Shown: in pieces, positions 34,827-43,788 of the stretch | Position numbering within the stretch: the first letter of the stretch is position 1 | How the letters are laid out: every line of letters starts with the position of its first letter | NCBI GenBank assembly: GCA_023417315.1 | Contig: JAEZFW010000069.1 | Coordinates: 1 to 64,000 of the forward strand | Length of the DNA: 64,000 nt | Reading direction: 5' to 3' | Source: Pseudomonadota bacterium | GTDB lineage: Bacteria; Pseudomonadota; Gammaproteobacteria; Steroidobacterales; Steroidobacteraceae | The notes under the pieces: model-generated | The model's input: only the letters and a program-made list of their open reading frames with translations | What the model was told of the DNA's origin: nothing | Databases searched by the model: none | Made by a program: the position numbers and the translations under genes

Positions 34827-37478
34827 CTAGTTCGTCACTTTGAGCGGCGCCTGCGCGCGGATGTCTGCGCTCGATGCTCCGACTTCGATCTCGTACGAGC
34901 CCGTCGCAACAGCATACGCATCGCGCTCCGTGTCCCAGTAGGTAATGTGGCGCTTCGGTTGCAACGTGAAAGTCACCTCACGCTCTTCGCCCGGAAATAA
35001 CGCGAGCTTCTGGATTCCGCGCAGCTCCTTGACCGCACGCATCTGCTTCGCATCGCTCGGACGCACGTAAAGCTGCACGACTTCCTCGCCCGCGCGCTGT
35101 CCGACATTCTTCACGCGCAGCGTCGCAGTGATCTCATCCTGCGCGCCGGCTTGCTCGCGGTCGAGCTTCAAGCCCGAGTACTCGAACTTCGTGTATGACA
35201 GCCCGTGGCCGAACGGATACAGCGGCTCACCTTTGAAGTAACGATAGGTGCGGCCCTGCATATCGTAATCTTCGAACGCAGGCAGCTTCTCGTTCGCCTT
35301 ATAGAACGTCACCGGCAAGCGGCCCGAAGGATTCGCATCGCCGAAAAGCACGTCGGCAACGGCATTTCCGCCTCGCTGGCCCGGATACCAGGCCACGAGA
35401 ATCGCGGGCAGATTCTGCTTTGCCCAATCAACGGCGATCGACGAACCGGCGGTCAGCACGAGAACCACCGGCTTGCCGGTCTTGTGCAGGGCTTCGAGCA
35501 ACTTGCGTTGTGAACCGGGCAACCGTAGATCCGTGCGATCTCCGCCTGCGAATCCGGGATAGCTCACCTTCATCTCTTCGCCTTCGACATCGCCCGTCAG
35601 ACCGCCGACGAACACGACGACATCAGCCGCGCGCGCCGCGTCCAATGCCTCTTCGAACGGCGGCTTGGCCCCGGGCAAGCGCCACCCGAGACGCACTTCG
35701 GCGTCGCGAATGTCCTCGAAGTATTCGAGTCTCAAATCGTACGCACGACCTGCCTCGAGATTGATCGTGGCGCTCGTACTCGCGACGCGCGGCGTGAGCT
35801 CCCAACTCTGAATCACCGGCTTGCCGTCGAGGAACAAGCGGAATCCGTCGTTCGCACCGACGGAAATCTCATAGCGACCCGAGGTCGGCGGCACCAACTG
35901 CCCCGTCCAGCGCACGCTGAAGTTGTCGCTGCCGATCGCATCCGCAGGGAACTCGCCGCGCGCGATCAGGTCATCGATCGGTCCGCCGCGATCCCAACGA
36001 AACGAGACACGCTGGTCGATGCGCGTCATGACCGGCGTGCCCGACAAATCGGGGCTGTTGAAGTATTCACCCTTCAAGCCTTGCTCCTTCGAACCCGCTG
36101 CCGGACGCAGATGCGCAGGCTCGATGACCGGCGCTGCGCGCGGCTCTTCTCGCCCTTCGACGAGATCCGTACCACGCGAATAAACGACCTTCGTGTTTGG
36201 CCCAACGGCCTCGCGAATCCCTTGCAGGATCGTGACAGGGGCCGCGGGCGTGCCGTAATAGTTACCGAGCAACGACATCACTTCGTCTGCCGTCGGCCCC
36301 ACGACTGCGATCGTCTTGATGTCACGCGAGAGCGGCAACACGCCGTCGTTCTTCAACAGCACCAAAGAGGCTTGTCCCGCGCGTCTCGAAAGGAAGTCGT
36401 GCTCCGCGGATTGGTTTACAGCATACGGAATATTGGCCCAGCGTACGCGCTCTGGCGGGTCGAACATCCCGAGCTCGAAGCGCGTGAGCATCAGGTTCGT
36501 AAGCGCCGCGTCGATCTCGGCTTCGGTGATCAAACCCTGCTTCACCGCATTCACGAGCGCGCTGTAAGTCGTGCCACAGTTCAGCTCCGTGCCGTTCTTG
36601 ACGCCAAGCGCCGCCGCCTCTTCCGGTGTAGCGACGATCTTATGGTACTTGTAGATATCTTCGATCGAGTCGCAATCGGACACCACGTAACCATCGAAGC
36701 CCCACTTGTCGCGAAGAATCTCTTCCAGCAGGAGCTCGCTTGCGGAAGCGGACGCACCATACAGGCGGTTATACGCACCCATCACCGACTTCACGTCCGC
36801 GTCTTGCACGAGCGCCTGGAAAGCCGGCAGATACGTCTCCCACAGATCGCGCTCGCTTGGATGCACGTCGAAGTAATGGCGGTCGGCCTCCGGCCCGCTG
36901 TGCACAGCGAAGTGCTTGGCAGTAGCGTCGACCTTGCGATACTGCGGATCATCGCCCTGCAGACCTTTGACGAACTCGACGCCCATCAGCGCGGTGAGAT
37001 ACGGATCTTCGCCGTACGTTTCTTGTCCTCGCCCCCAGCGCGGATCGCGAAAGATATTGATGTTGGGCGACCAGAACGTGAGGCCCTGATAGCGATGGCG
37101 CTGATTACGGCTCGCGAACTCATGGTGCTTCGCACGACCTTCATCGCTGATGACGGTCGCGATCTCCCGCATGAGCTTCGGATCGAACGTTGCAGCAAGG
37201 CCGATCGCCTGCGGGAACACCGTCGCAGAGCCCGCGCGAGCGACGCCGTGCAACGCTTCGTTCCACCACTCGTACTTCGGCACACCTAAACGGGGAATCG
37301 CGGGCGCATCGTTCTGCAGCTGAGCCACCTTCTCCTCGAGCGTCATTTTCGCAACGAGGTCTGCCGCGCGCTCCTTGAAGGGCTTATTCAAATCGAGATA
37401 AGTCGGCTGCTCAGCCAATGCAGGCGCTGCACACGCCAGCCACGCAGACCCGCACAGCACTGCTAGTTTTCTGTTCAA
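34827..37478 (-). CDS. Exported GH3 beta-glycosidase with PA14 domain
   Basis: This 883-residue protein has a signal peptide (ending near ALAEQ) followed by a GH3 N-terminal barrel. The barrel contains YEWWNEALHGVAR, TFWSPNINIFRDPRWGRGQETYGEDP, KHFAVHSGPE and the nucleophile Asp in YVVSDCDSIEDI. The GH3 C-terminal sandwich is interrupted by a PA14 carbohydrate-binding domain (about 475-610, GLKGEYFNSPDLSG through LRLEYFEDIRDAEVRLGW). A fibronectin III-like domain closes it. The YEWWNEALHGVA segment is typical of beta-xylosidase/glucosidase types. It probably acts in the periplasm on plant oligosaccharides. Confidence 0.95.
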   Translation of the reverse strand: MNRKLAVLCGSAWLACAAPALAEQPTYLDLNKPFKERAADLVAKMTLEEKVAQLQNDAPAIPRLGVPKYEWWNEALHGVARAGSATVFPQAIGLAATFDPKLMREIATVISDEGRAKHHEFASRNQRHRYQGLTFWSPNINIFRDPRWGRGQETYGEDPYLTALMGVEFVKGLQGDDPQYRKVDATAKHFAVHSGPEADRHYFDVHPSERDLWETYLPAFQALVQDADVKSVMGAYNRLYGASASASELLLEEILRDKWGFDGYVVSDCDSIEDIYKYHKIVATPEEAAALGVKNGTELNCGTTYSALVNAVKQGLITEAEIDAALTNLMLTRFELGMFDPPERVRWANIPYAVNQSAEHDFLSRRAGQASLVLLKNDGVLPLSRDIKTIAVVGPTADEVMSLLGNYYGTPAAPVTILQGIREAVGPNTKVVYSRGTDLVEGREEPRAAPVIEPAHLRPAAGSKEQGLKGEYFNSPDLSGTPVMTRIDQRVSFRWDRGGPIDDLIARGEFPADAIGSDNFSVRWTGQLVPPTSGRYEISVGANDGFRLFLDGKPVIQSWELTPRVASTSATINLEAGRAYDLRLEYFEDIRDAEVRLGWRLPGAKPPFEEALDAARAADVVVFVGGLTGDVEGEEMKVSYPGFAGGDRTDLRLPGSQRKLLEALHKTGKPVVLVLTAGSSIAVDWAKQNLPAILVAWYPGQRGGNAVADVLFGDANPSGRLPVTFYKANEKLPAFEDYDMQGRTYRYFKGEPLYPFGHGLSYTKFEYSGLKLDREQAGAQDEITATLRVKNVGQRAGEEVVQLYVRPSDAKQMRAVKELRGIQKLALFPGEEREVTFTLQPKRHITYWDTERDAYAVATGSYEIEVGASSADIRAQAPLKVTN

Positions 37479-37882
37479 CGCAGTTCCCCCGAAGAATCGA
37501 CCCGATCGTAGTTCGATGTAGACGTCCGACCTAGCCCGCGACCATACACGAGCCCGCCAGCGAACGGTGCACCGGAATGCTTTATCGTTACATGCCGGCT
37601 TTGTTATCGGCCGGCAGATTCGTCAACGGAATCAGATCCCACAAACCTCAGAGCACCGGCAAGGGACAGGAACGAGAAACTCTCGCCAAGCTCGCAAAGG
37701 CCGCAAAGTTCCGAAATTCTAGATCCCGAAGGTTAGAGCAGCGAACTGAGAGGCAGCCCATGCGTCTGCGCTTCGTCAAGCGGATCTCAGCAGCCGGTCT
37801 ATCACACGCTCGTGCGATCATTCGAACGTAGTGGGCTTTGCGTGCTTCGCGAGGGATCTTCTCTTGCAATCACCTCTTGCAA
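37479..37882. other. Intergenic stretch with one repeat, no gene seen
   Basis: The 404 bp between the GH3 start and the aldo/keto reductase stop hold the repeat at 37674-37710. The only open frames are short and lack codon character. The part next to 37478 should hold the GH3 promoter, but no convincing -35/-10 pair was found. Confidence 0.5.
37674..37710. repeat. AAACTCTCGCCAAG repeat, copy 2
   Basis: GAGAAACTCTCGCCAAGCTC followed by GCAAAGGCCGCAAAGTT is the cleanest copy of this family in the window, in the GH3-aldo/keto reductase gap. Confidence 0.65.
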
Positions 37883-38806
37883 TCACCCGACAAGCGCGAT
37901 CAGCTCCGATCGTTGCGACGGGGTCAGCAGTGGCCCCAAACCCGCTTTGAGATTGTCGCTTTGTCTATCCGGCTTGCCGGTTGCGGGGATCACGGCCGTG
38001 ACCGCCTCTTGGCTCAGCGCGAACTTCAGGAACATCTGCGCCCATGACGTGACGCCCGCTTCCTTGGCCCATCCTGGGAGCTGCTTGCCTTTGAAGCGAT
38101 TGAATAGCGCGCCGTCATCGAAGTTGCGATTCGCGAGCACCGCGACTCCCAGCTCTTTGGCGAGAGGAAACACGCGCTGCTCGGCGCCTCTTTGCGTCAC
38201 GGAGTAGTTGATCTGCAGGAAGTCGGGCTTCGTCTGCTGCACGATATCGGCGAGCTCTTCCTGCGCCGATTCGACGTAGTGCGTGACCCCGACATACTTC
38301 ACTTTCTTCTGGTCCTTCAGCTCGCGAGCCACCGCTAGCTGCGTCTTCCAATCGCGCAGGTTGTGCACCTGGAGCAGCTCCACCTTGTCTGTCCGCAGCC
38401 GCTTCAGTGTATTGTTGAACTGCTTCAAGCCTTCTTCGCGACCCGTCACGCCCGATAACTTCGTCGCGATGAACGCTCGTTTGCGCAAACCGAGCTCCTC
38501 GAGCAACGGCCCAAGATTGTCTTCGGCGTTACTGTACGTCGGCGCCGTATCGATCACCGTCGCACCCGCATCGAAGAAGCGCTTCAACACCTCTTTGAGA
38601 TCTCGATAGGCGGCACTCCCCGCGGGCACCTCGAAACTACCCGATGTGCCCATGCCGATGACCGGTACGGTTTCACCGCTCGAAGGAATGACCCTCGTGC
38701 GCAGCGTAGCCGTCTCGGCAGACCAGGCAGTGGAACGAAACGAGCTCGAAAGTAAAGATCCAGCGACAGCGGAAGCGCCGGCAATGAATCGTCGTCGATT
38801 GACCAT
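37883..38806 (-). CDS. Tat-exported aldo/keto reductase
   Basis: This 307-residue protein starts with a twin-arginine signal (NRRRFIAGASAVAGSLL), then an aldo/keto reductase barrel. The catalytic tetrad region is visible: Asp and Tyr in ATVIDTAPTYSNAE, Lys in FIATKLSG and His in LLQVHNLRDW. The C-terminal AVTAVIPATGKPDRQSDNLKAG binds the NADP phosphate in the family. Periplasmic AKRs with Tat signals are known but their substrates are mostly unknown. It is 51 bp downstream of the retropepsin gene on the same strand. Confidence 0.92.
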   Translation of the reverse strand: MVNRRRFIAGASAVAGSLLSSSFRSTAWSAETATLRTRVIPSSGETVPVIGMGTSGSFEVPAGSAAYRDLKEVLKRFFDAGATVIDTAPTYSNAEDNLGPLLEELGLRKRAFIATKLSGVTGREEGLKQFNNTLKRLRTDKVELLQVHNLRDWKTQLAVARELKDQKKVKYVGVTHYVESAQEELADIVQQTKPDFLQINYSVTQRGAEQRVFPLAKELGVAVLANRNFDDGALFNRFKGKQLPGWAKEAGVTSWAQMFLKFALSQEAVTAVIPATGKPDRQSDNLKAGLGPLLTPSQRSELIALVG

Positions 38807-38857
38807 GTGCTAGCTCCATGTCCGTGGCCGACGGAACGTCAGGCCGCAGCGCATAAG

Positions 38858-39799
38858 CTACGGCAAACGGTAACTGTTCCGAAACTGGATCTCTTCCCGG
38901 TGATAGTCGATGACGAGCTTCTCGAGCGAGCCGAGCACGTCCATCCCGACGAGGAGAGCCGGCTCGTCCTCGAGCTCCCACAACTTGAACACGTGGATGT
39001 CGCCGTAGATGATGTGCAGGCGGTCGATCTCGGCATCTCCCAGTTGAATCACTGGCGTGCGCAGGATGCGGCCGCTCTGCGTTGCATCGTTGAGTCCGGT
39101 CACGAGCGCATCATCGGGTGCGTCCTTGTTCCGCCGCTTGCGCAACAAGGCATCGCGCAGCGCGATGTTGCCTAAGGTCGTTTCCGCGCCCGTGTCAATG
39201 ACCGCTTTGACTTTGATTCTGCCGACCCGGCCGTCCACGACCATCAGCCGACCGAAACGCAGCGTCGCTTTGATCACGCCTTCATGGAGCCGAGCGCGCT
39301 CATTCTTCGAACGAGTGATCGTGATGCGATCGTTCGTGAAGTGGACCGTGACCCGCAAGCCCTCGAAGCCCTGCACTCCGAGAATGCCATCGCCCCCGCC
39401 CATCACCGAGCCGAGCACCGCAACTCTCACGTTGCTTTGAATCAGATCGCCGGTCTGCAACGTTCCCAGCCGCGCTGAGGGTACGGCCAGCGACCCGGTC
39501 ACCCCGTGCAGCATCAAAGGCGCTTCATCGGTGAGGACGAGCCCGAGCTCATCGGCTAGCCGTTTCGTAATGACAGACTGGCTCGCCCCGGTGTCGAGAA
39601 TGAATCTATAGGGACCCTTTCCGTTGACCATCACCGGCGCCGCGATTCGGCCGATGCGATCGGGCCGAGTTGGAGCGGCGTACAGATGTTCTTCGTCCGG
39701 CGGTTCGCGCTCGAGGGGCGCAGGCGCATCTAGATCGCCCCCGTGCACCGGGCCGAGAGCGAATACAACCAATGCGATAGCGTAGTAGATGTGAGTCAT
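38858..39799 (-). CDS. Exported protein with two retropepsin-like domains
   Basis: This 313-residue protein has a signal peptide and two aspartic-protease half-domains of the retropepsin type. The first has FILDTGASQSVIT (about residues 66-78), followed by DGILGVQGFEGLRVTVHF. The second has AVIDTGAETTLGN (about 200) followed by ALLVGMDVLGSLEKLVIDY. A single chain with two DTGA motifs could form one active site, as in pepsins, or two that dimerise. Proteins of this family are common in soil Proteobacteria, function unknown. A hairpin terminator for the upstream urcA-like gene lies nearby. Confidence 0.85.
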   Translation of the reverse strand: MTHIYYAIALVVFALGPVHGGDLDAPAPLEREPPDEEHLYAAPTRPDRIGRIAAPVMVNGKGPYRFILDTGASQSVITKRLADELGLVLTDEAPLMLHGVTGSLAVPSARLGTLQTGDLIQSNVRVAVLGSVMGGGDGILGVQGFEGLRVTVHFTNDRITITRSKNERARLHEGVIKATLRFGRLMVVDGRVGRIKVKAVIDTGAETTLGNIALRDALLRKRRNKDAPDDALVTGLNDATQSGRILRTPVIQLGDAEIDRLHIIYGDIHVFKLWELEDEPALLVGMDVLGSLEKLVIDYHREEIQFRNSYRLP

Positions 39800-39938
39800 T
39801 GACCCGCGGACCGTGACGCGGACTTCGACGCGTCAAGCATCCAACAAGTTCAACTCGATTACATAAGGGTCGGCGCGTACAAAGGTATCGGACTGTGAAA
39901 CAGTGCGCGTTTTGACTCCTCAGCCGATCAGAAACGTC

Positions 39939-39964
39939 GAAGGCCGGCGTATGGGCCGGCCTTC
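39939..39964 (-). terminator. Terminator-like hairpin downstream of UrcA gene
   Basis: GAAGGCCGGC (39939-39948) pairs perfectly with GCCGGCCTTC (39955-39964) across a 6-nt loop, 47 bp beyond the UrcA-family stop on the minus strand. Only a short T stretch follows. Confidence 0.55.
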
Positions 39965-40010
39965 GTGTCGATCCGAGGCCGGATCGGCCATCGGTAATTC
40001 CCTGCAGCGC

Positions 40011-40364
40011 TTAGCGCTTCGCCACCACGGCTGCCGCGCTCTTCTCGCCCCTCGAGCGATAGTATTGCGTAAGCAACGGTTGGTTCACGTCCGAAACGGC
40101 GTTCGCGAGCGCCTGATTCACGCACGCGCGGTGCTCCGCCTTCTCACCTGCGCTGCGTCCGCGCAGCGGGGCGCATACGGCCTTCGAGGCGCGGTTCAAG
40201 CGCGTGTACAGCGCAGTCACACCTTCATCGCGGCGTAGGTCGAGATCGCCATACACCACCGTCTGCGTCAAGCGGTCCTCCCCGACGCGAACTTCCGCAG
40301 CGACTGCTGCCTGAGCGCCGAGGGATACCGTTGCTGCCACCAAAATCACTTTGACGAGTTTCAT
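40011..40364 (-). CDS. UrcA-family exported protein
   Basis: This 117-residue protein has a signal peptide (MKLVKVILVAATVSLGAQAA...A) and the UrcA family core: VVYGDLDLRRDEGVTALYTRLNRASKAVC, then a second Cys in HRACVNQALANAV. The two cysteines may form a disulfide in the periplasm. The family is widespread in Caulobacter, sphingomonads and soil gammaproteobacteria; function unknown. The length and start are typical. Confidence 0.85.
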   Translation of the reverse strand: MKLVKVILVAATVSLGAQAAVAAEVRVGEDRLTQTVVYGDLDLRRDEGVTALYTRLNRASKAVCAPLRGRSAGEKAEHRACVNQALANAVSDVNQPLLTQYYRSRGEKSAAAVVAKR

Positions 40365-40747
40365 GCTGTCTCCAATCGCGTGCTGTAGAAGAAGTACCAG
40401 CGGGGCTGGCTTGGGCGCGCAACTTAAGGATCGCTTGCCTGTCCGACATACCCCAGATTGGATACGAGCGCATCGAGCTGTTTGAACTGTGATGGTGAGC
40501 GCGCAACCGCGGCTGAGTCCGTGTGAGCGACTCCTCAGTGGGCGAACGTCAATGTGACCTCCACCTCGGTACCTCGCGCCCAGAACGAACGTGGTCTGCC
40601 TCCGCTGCGCACGAAGGCTGCTGCTATCGGCAGGAGCACTCCGCGTGTTTGTGATGCAGTTCCACTCGTTGCTTCATCGGGAGCTGTGACGGAACTCCCA
40701 TTCGGAATGCACGTTCGCTCAGAGTCCGAGTCAACGAGGAGTGGACC
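40365..40747. other. Intergenic stretch, no gene seen
   Basis: These 383 bp separate the divergent UrcA and EF-hand genes and should hold both promoters. A strong ribosome binding site GAGGAG (40736-40741) precedes the EF-hand start. No repeat, RNA gene or supported ORF was found. Confidence 0.5.
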
Positions 40748-41242
40748 ATGCAAATTCGCAACGTGCGAAGGATCTGTCTGTCTACATTGTGCATCGCAAG
40801 TAGCGCAGCGCTCACGATGTCGGCAATTGCCGGCGAAGGTCAGAGCGAGGGCAAGTCTGCGAACTATGCGCTCAAAATGATGGATGGCGACAAGGACGGC
40901 AAAGTCACCTCATCCGAGCACAGCGCTGGCGCCAAGAAGATGTTCGAGAACATGGACGCCGATGGCGATGGCCGCGTCACCGCGAAAGAGATGGACAGCC
41001 ATCACGAGAAGATGGTGAGCGAGCGCGGCGGACGGATGAACAAGCAAACCGAGAACCCCACTTCGGCCGAGAAGATTCAGAAGGTCGACGCCGACGGCGA
41101 TGGCGTGCTCACTGCCAAGGAGCATGCAGATGGGTCCAAGAAGATGTTTTCGAGAATGGATGCCGACAGCGATGGCACGCTGACCGCAGAAGAAATCAAA
41201 GCCGGTCACCGCAAGATGATGAGCGCACGAGAGTATGAGTAG
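40748..41242 (+). CDS. Exported EF-hand calcium-binding protein
   Basis: This 164-residue protein has a signal peptide (about residues 1-28) and four EF-hand loops: DGDKDGKVTSSE, DADGDGRVTAKE, DADGDGVLTAKE and DADSDGTLTAEE. All keep the Asp/Asn oxygen ligands at positions 1, 3, 5 and a Glu at 12. They come in two pairs separated by a basic linker rich in Lys, Met and Arg. A periplasmic calcium buffer or sensor is likely. GAGGAG lies 6 nt before the ATG. The stop (41240-41242) abuts a palindromic repeat. Confidence 0.9.
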   Translation: MQIRNVRRICLSTLCIASSAALTMSAIAGEGQSEGKSANYALKMMDGDKDGKVTSSEHSAGAKKMFENMDADGDGRVTAKEMDSHHEKMVSERGGRMNKQTENPTSAEKIQKVDADGDGVLTAKEHADGSKKMFSRMDADSDGTLTAEEIKAGHRKMMSAREYE

Positions 41243-41367
41243 GTGACCAGGACGGAGTGACGAAGTCAGAAGCTTAGCGGCAGGTCTGTGCGCCGCTGCG
41301 ATTGCCGCGAGGGATATAATGGCGTTGTCTGACTTCGTCGCCTCGCCACTTCGTCATTTCGTCACTC
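41243..41367. repeat. Palindromic repeat, GTGACGAA type (copy 4)
   Basis: The left arm (41243-41272) is degenerate (GTGACCAG, GACGGA, GTGACGAA, GTCAGAAG). The right arm (41328-41367) is TCTGACTTCGTCGCCTCGCC followed by two GTCA units. The loop is about 55 nt, longer than other copies, and holds a TATAAT at 41315-41320 that could be a -10 box for the GST gene; no -35 box fits. Confidence 0.75.
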
Positions 41368-41373
41368 TCTCTC

Positions 41374-42057
41374 ATGTACACGCTCTACATCGCCAACAAG
41401 AACTACTCGTCCTGGTCTTTACGGCCTTGGGTACTGATGCGTGAGCTCGGTATCGAGTTCGAAGAGCGTTTGGTGCCGTTCGCTCCCGTGTCGAATTGGG
41501 AGTCGTTCCGTAAGTTCTCGCCGAACGGCAAAGTGCCTTGTTTGGTCGATGGCGATCAAGCGATCTGGGACTCTCTCGCCATCACTGAATACCTCGCTGA
41601 AAGACACGACGGTGTGTGGCCGACAGATGCGACGGCACGGGCATGGGCACGATGCGCAAGCGCCGAGATGCATTCCGGGTTTACCGCACTGCGCGAGCGA
41701 TGCTCGATGAGCTGCGGCATCCGCGTGCGACTGAACGAGATCTCCGATGAGCTTCAACGCGATATCGACCGCATCGTGGAGTTGTGGCAGGAAGGCTTGA
41801 GCCGCTTCGGCGGTCCGTTCTTATCGGGATCGGCATTCACGGCAGCGGATGCGTTCTACGCACCCGTCGCGTTTCGCGCGCAGACGTACGATCTAAAGCT
41901 CGGCCCTGAGGCGCAGAGCTATGCAAAGCGCCTTATTGATCTTCTGTCGATGAAGCGCTGGTACGCCGATGCCCTCGCGGAACCTTGGCGCGAGGAGGCA
42001 CATGAGCATTACGTCTCGCAACGAGGCACGATCGTTCAGGATCTGCGCACCGGGTAA
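41374..42057 (+). CDS. Glutathione S-transferase family protein
   Basis: This 227-residue protein has a thioredoxin-fold N-terminal domain (YTLYIANKNYSSWSLRPWVLM, with a Ser at the active-site turn, and GKVPCLVDGDQAIWDSLAITEYLAE) and an all-helical C-terminal domain. The segment AIWDSLAI binds the glutathione gamma-glutamyl group in the family. Substrate unknown. The ATG lies 6 bp after a palindromic repeat whose right arm would form part of the 5' leader. Confidence 0.92.
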   Translation: MYTLYIANKNYSSWSLRPWVLMRELGIEFEERLVPFAPVSNWESFRKFSPNGKVPCLVDGDQAIWDSLAITEYLAERHDGVWPTDATARAWARCASAEMHSGFTALRERCSMSCGIRVRLNEISDELQRDIDRIVELWQEGLSRFGGPFLSGSAFTAADAFYAPVAFRAQTYDLKLGPEAQSYAKRLIDLLSMKRWYADALAEPWREEAHEHYVSQRGTIVQDLRTG

Positions 42058-42058
42058 C

Positions 42059-43645
42059 TCAAGCCTCGCTCTTGCGGTAGTAATCCTGCATCGGATAGCG
42101 CTTCGCGTAGAGCGCGAAACACGTGGCCGAAGCCAGCGCGAAGGCAGCGAAGAAAAACATCAGAAAGGCGTTCTCCGATAATCCCGTCGCGGCGATTCGT
42201 GAGATGACTGCATCGTTGCGCACACTGGCGTTGACGAGCAGCACCCACAAGTTGCCGACGGTCACTGCTAGATACCAGAACGCCATGATCACGCCCTTCA
42301 TCGATGCGGGCGCTTGGCTATACGCAAACTCGAGCCCGGTCGCGGATACGAGCACCTCACCGAACGTCAGCAATGCGTAAGGCAACACTTGCCACGTAAT
42401 CGACACCGGATCGCCGCCTTCGATCGCAAGCTGTATCGCCCCCGCTGCAATCCACGCAAGTCCGGAGAACGCGATGCCGAAGCCCATGCGCCGTAACGCG
42501 GTCGGCTCATATCCGAGCCGTCGCAGCAACGGATACAGCACGACGTTGTTGAATGGAATCAGCAGCAACACGAGGATCGGATTGAGCGCCTGCATTTGCG
42601 CCGGATGAAACCATTCGGGGCGCGCCATATCGTTGGCTTGCAGCACCCATGTGGAGGCCTTCTGATCGAACAGCGACCAGAACGGCGTCACCAGCGCGAA
42701 TACGATCAGCACGCGCAGCACCCCGGCCACGCCCTGGACTGCCTCGTCCGAATGCACTCGACGTGCCCGATCGAGCTGCATGCGCGCACCCAGTCCGCCA
42801 AACCCGATCGCGAATACGAGAGCGAGGCAGATCGAAGACACGAATCCCAAACGATTCACGTACGCGATCGCAATCGCGCCGAGCGCGAGGCCGACGCAAG
42901 CGACGAACAAGCCGTTGCCGCTGTCGCCCTCAGCACGGGTGAACAATGCAGTCCGCACGACGCGCACGAACGAGTCTGGATTCGGTGGCGCCGGCGGCAC
43001 GTGCACGTACTTGTGACGGCCTGCCCAGAAGATGATGGTCGCAATCAACATGAGCAGACCTGGAATGCCGAATGCGACGCTCGCCCCAAACTCATGCAAG
43101 AAGATTGGCATCAACAACGATGCGAAGAACGAGCCGAAGTTGATGATCCAATAGAAAGCATCGAAGACGATCTTCGCCAGATGCTTATTCGTTTGGTCGA
43201 ACTGATCGCCCACGAACGATACGACGAGCGGCTTGATGCCACCTGAGCCGAACGCGATTAGAAACAAACCGGTGTAGAAGCCGGTGCGGTTGTCCTCAAA
43301 GACCGCAAGGAAGCCGTGACCGATGCAATAGACGAGCGACATCCAGAAGACGGTTCGATACTTCCCGAAGAATCGATCCGCCAGCCATCCGCCAAGCAGG
43401 GGAAAAAAGTACACGCCGATGACGAACGTGTGGAACACGTCCTTCGCGATCCCCGCACGCTCCGCCTCAGGCGCATAAAGCAACAACGAGCTCACGAGAA
43501 ACGGCGTGAGGATGTTGCGCATTCCATAGAAGCTGAAGCGCTCGCACCCTTCGTTACCGATGATGTACGGGATCTGGCGCGGCATGCGCGCCTTAGGCGC
43601 TGCTACCGCATCAGGCGCGCTGGAAGCGAGTTCTTGTACCGACAT
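42059..43645 (-). CDS. POT-family proton-peptide symporter
   Basis: This 528-residue transporter has about 14 membrane helices. The POT signature ExxERFxFYG appears as EGCERFSFYGMRNIL. The loop GGWLADRFFGKYRTVFW and the FGSGGIKPLVVSFVGDQFD segment are typical of bacterial di/tripeptide symporters. The C-terminal EFAYSQAPASMKGVIMAFWYL is the PTR2 motif. It is convergent with the GST gene with only 1 bp between. Uptake of short peptides fits the DUF885 peptidases and prolyl iminopeptidase encoded nearby. Confidence 0.94.
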   Translation of the reverse strand: MSVQELASSAPDAVAAPKARMPRQIPYIIGNEGCERFSFYGMRNILTPFLVSSLLLYAPEAERAGIAKDVFHTFVIGVYFFPLLGGWLADRFFGKYRTVFWMSLVYCIGHGFLAVFEDNRTGFYTGLFLIAFGSGGIKPLVVSFVGDQFDQTNKHLAKIVFDAFYWIINFGSFFASLLMPIFLHEFGASVAFGIPGLLMLIATIIFWAGRHKYVHVPPAPPNPDSFVRVVRTALFTRAEGDSGNGLFVACVGLALGAIAIAYVNRLGFVSSICLALVFAIGFGGLGARMQLDRARRVHSDEAVQGVAGVLRVLIVFALVTPFWSLFDQKASTWVLQANDMARPEWFHPAQMQALNPILVLLLIPFNNVVLYPLLRRLGYEPTALRRMGFGIAFSGLAWIAAGAIQLAIEGGDPVSITWQVLPYALLTFGEVLVSATGLEFAYSQAPASMKGVIMAFWYLAVTVGNLWVLLVNASVRNDAVISRIAATGLSENAFLMFFFAAFALASATCFALYAKRYPMQDYYRKSEA

Positions 43646-43687
43646 GGGCGGCGAAGATAGCAGATGTTGCCGCGCTGTCGCTGGGAA

Positions 43688-43788
43688 GGTGACGAGGTGA
43701 CGAAGTGACGGAGTGACGAAGTCAGAATGACTTCTAAGCCCCTACTTCTGACTTCGTCACCTCGTCACCTCGTCACTTCGTCACTTCT
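43688..43788. repeat. Palindromic repeat, GTGACGAA type (copy 5, most regular)
   Basis: The left arm (43689-43729) is GTGACGAG, GTGACGAA, GTGACGGA, GTGACGAA, GTCAGAA. The right arm (about 43746-43787) is its reverse complement with four units and few mismatches. The loop is about 18 nt. The C-terminal codons and stop of the DUF885 gene (TGA at 43773-43775) fall in the right arm, giving the protein end AEVTK. Confidence 0.88.

Noticed and set aside
36081..37289. A 402-codon open frame antisense to the GH3 gene
   Set aside because: Arg/Leu/His-rich composition with no motif; the opposite strand encodes a clear GH3 enzyme.
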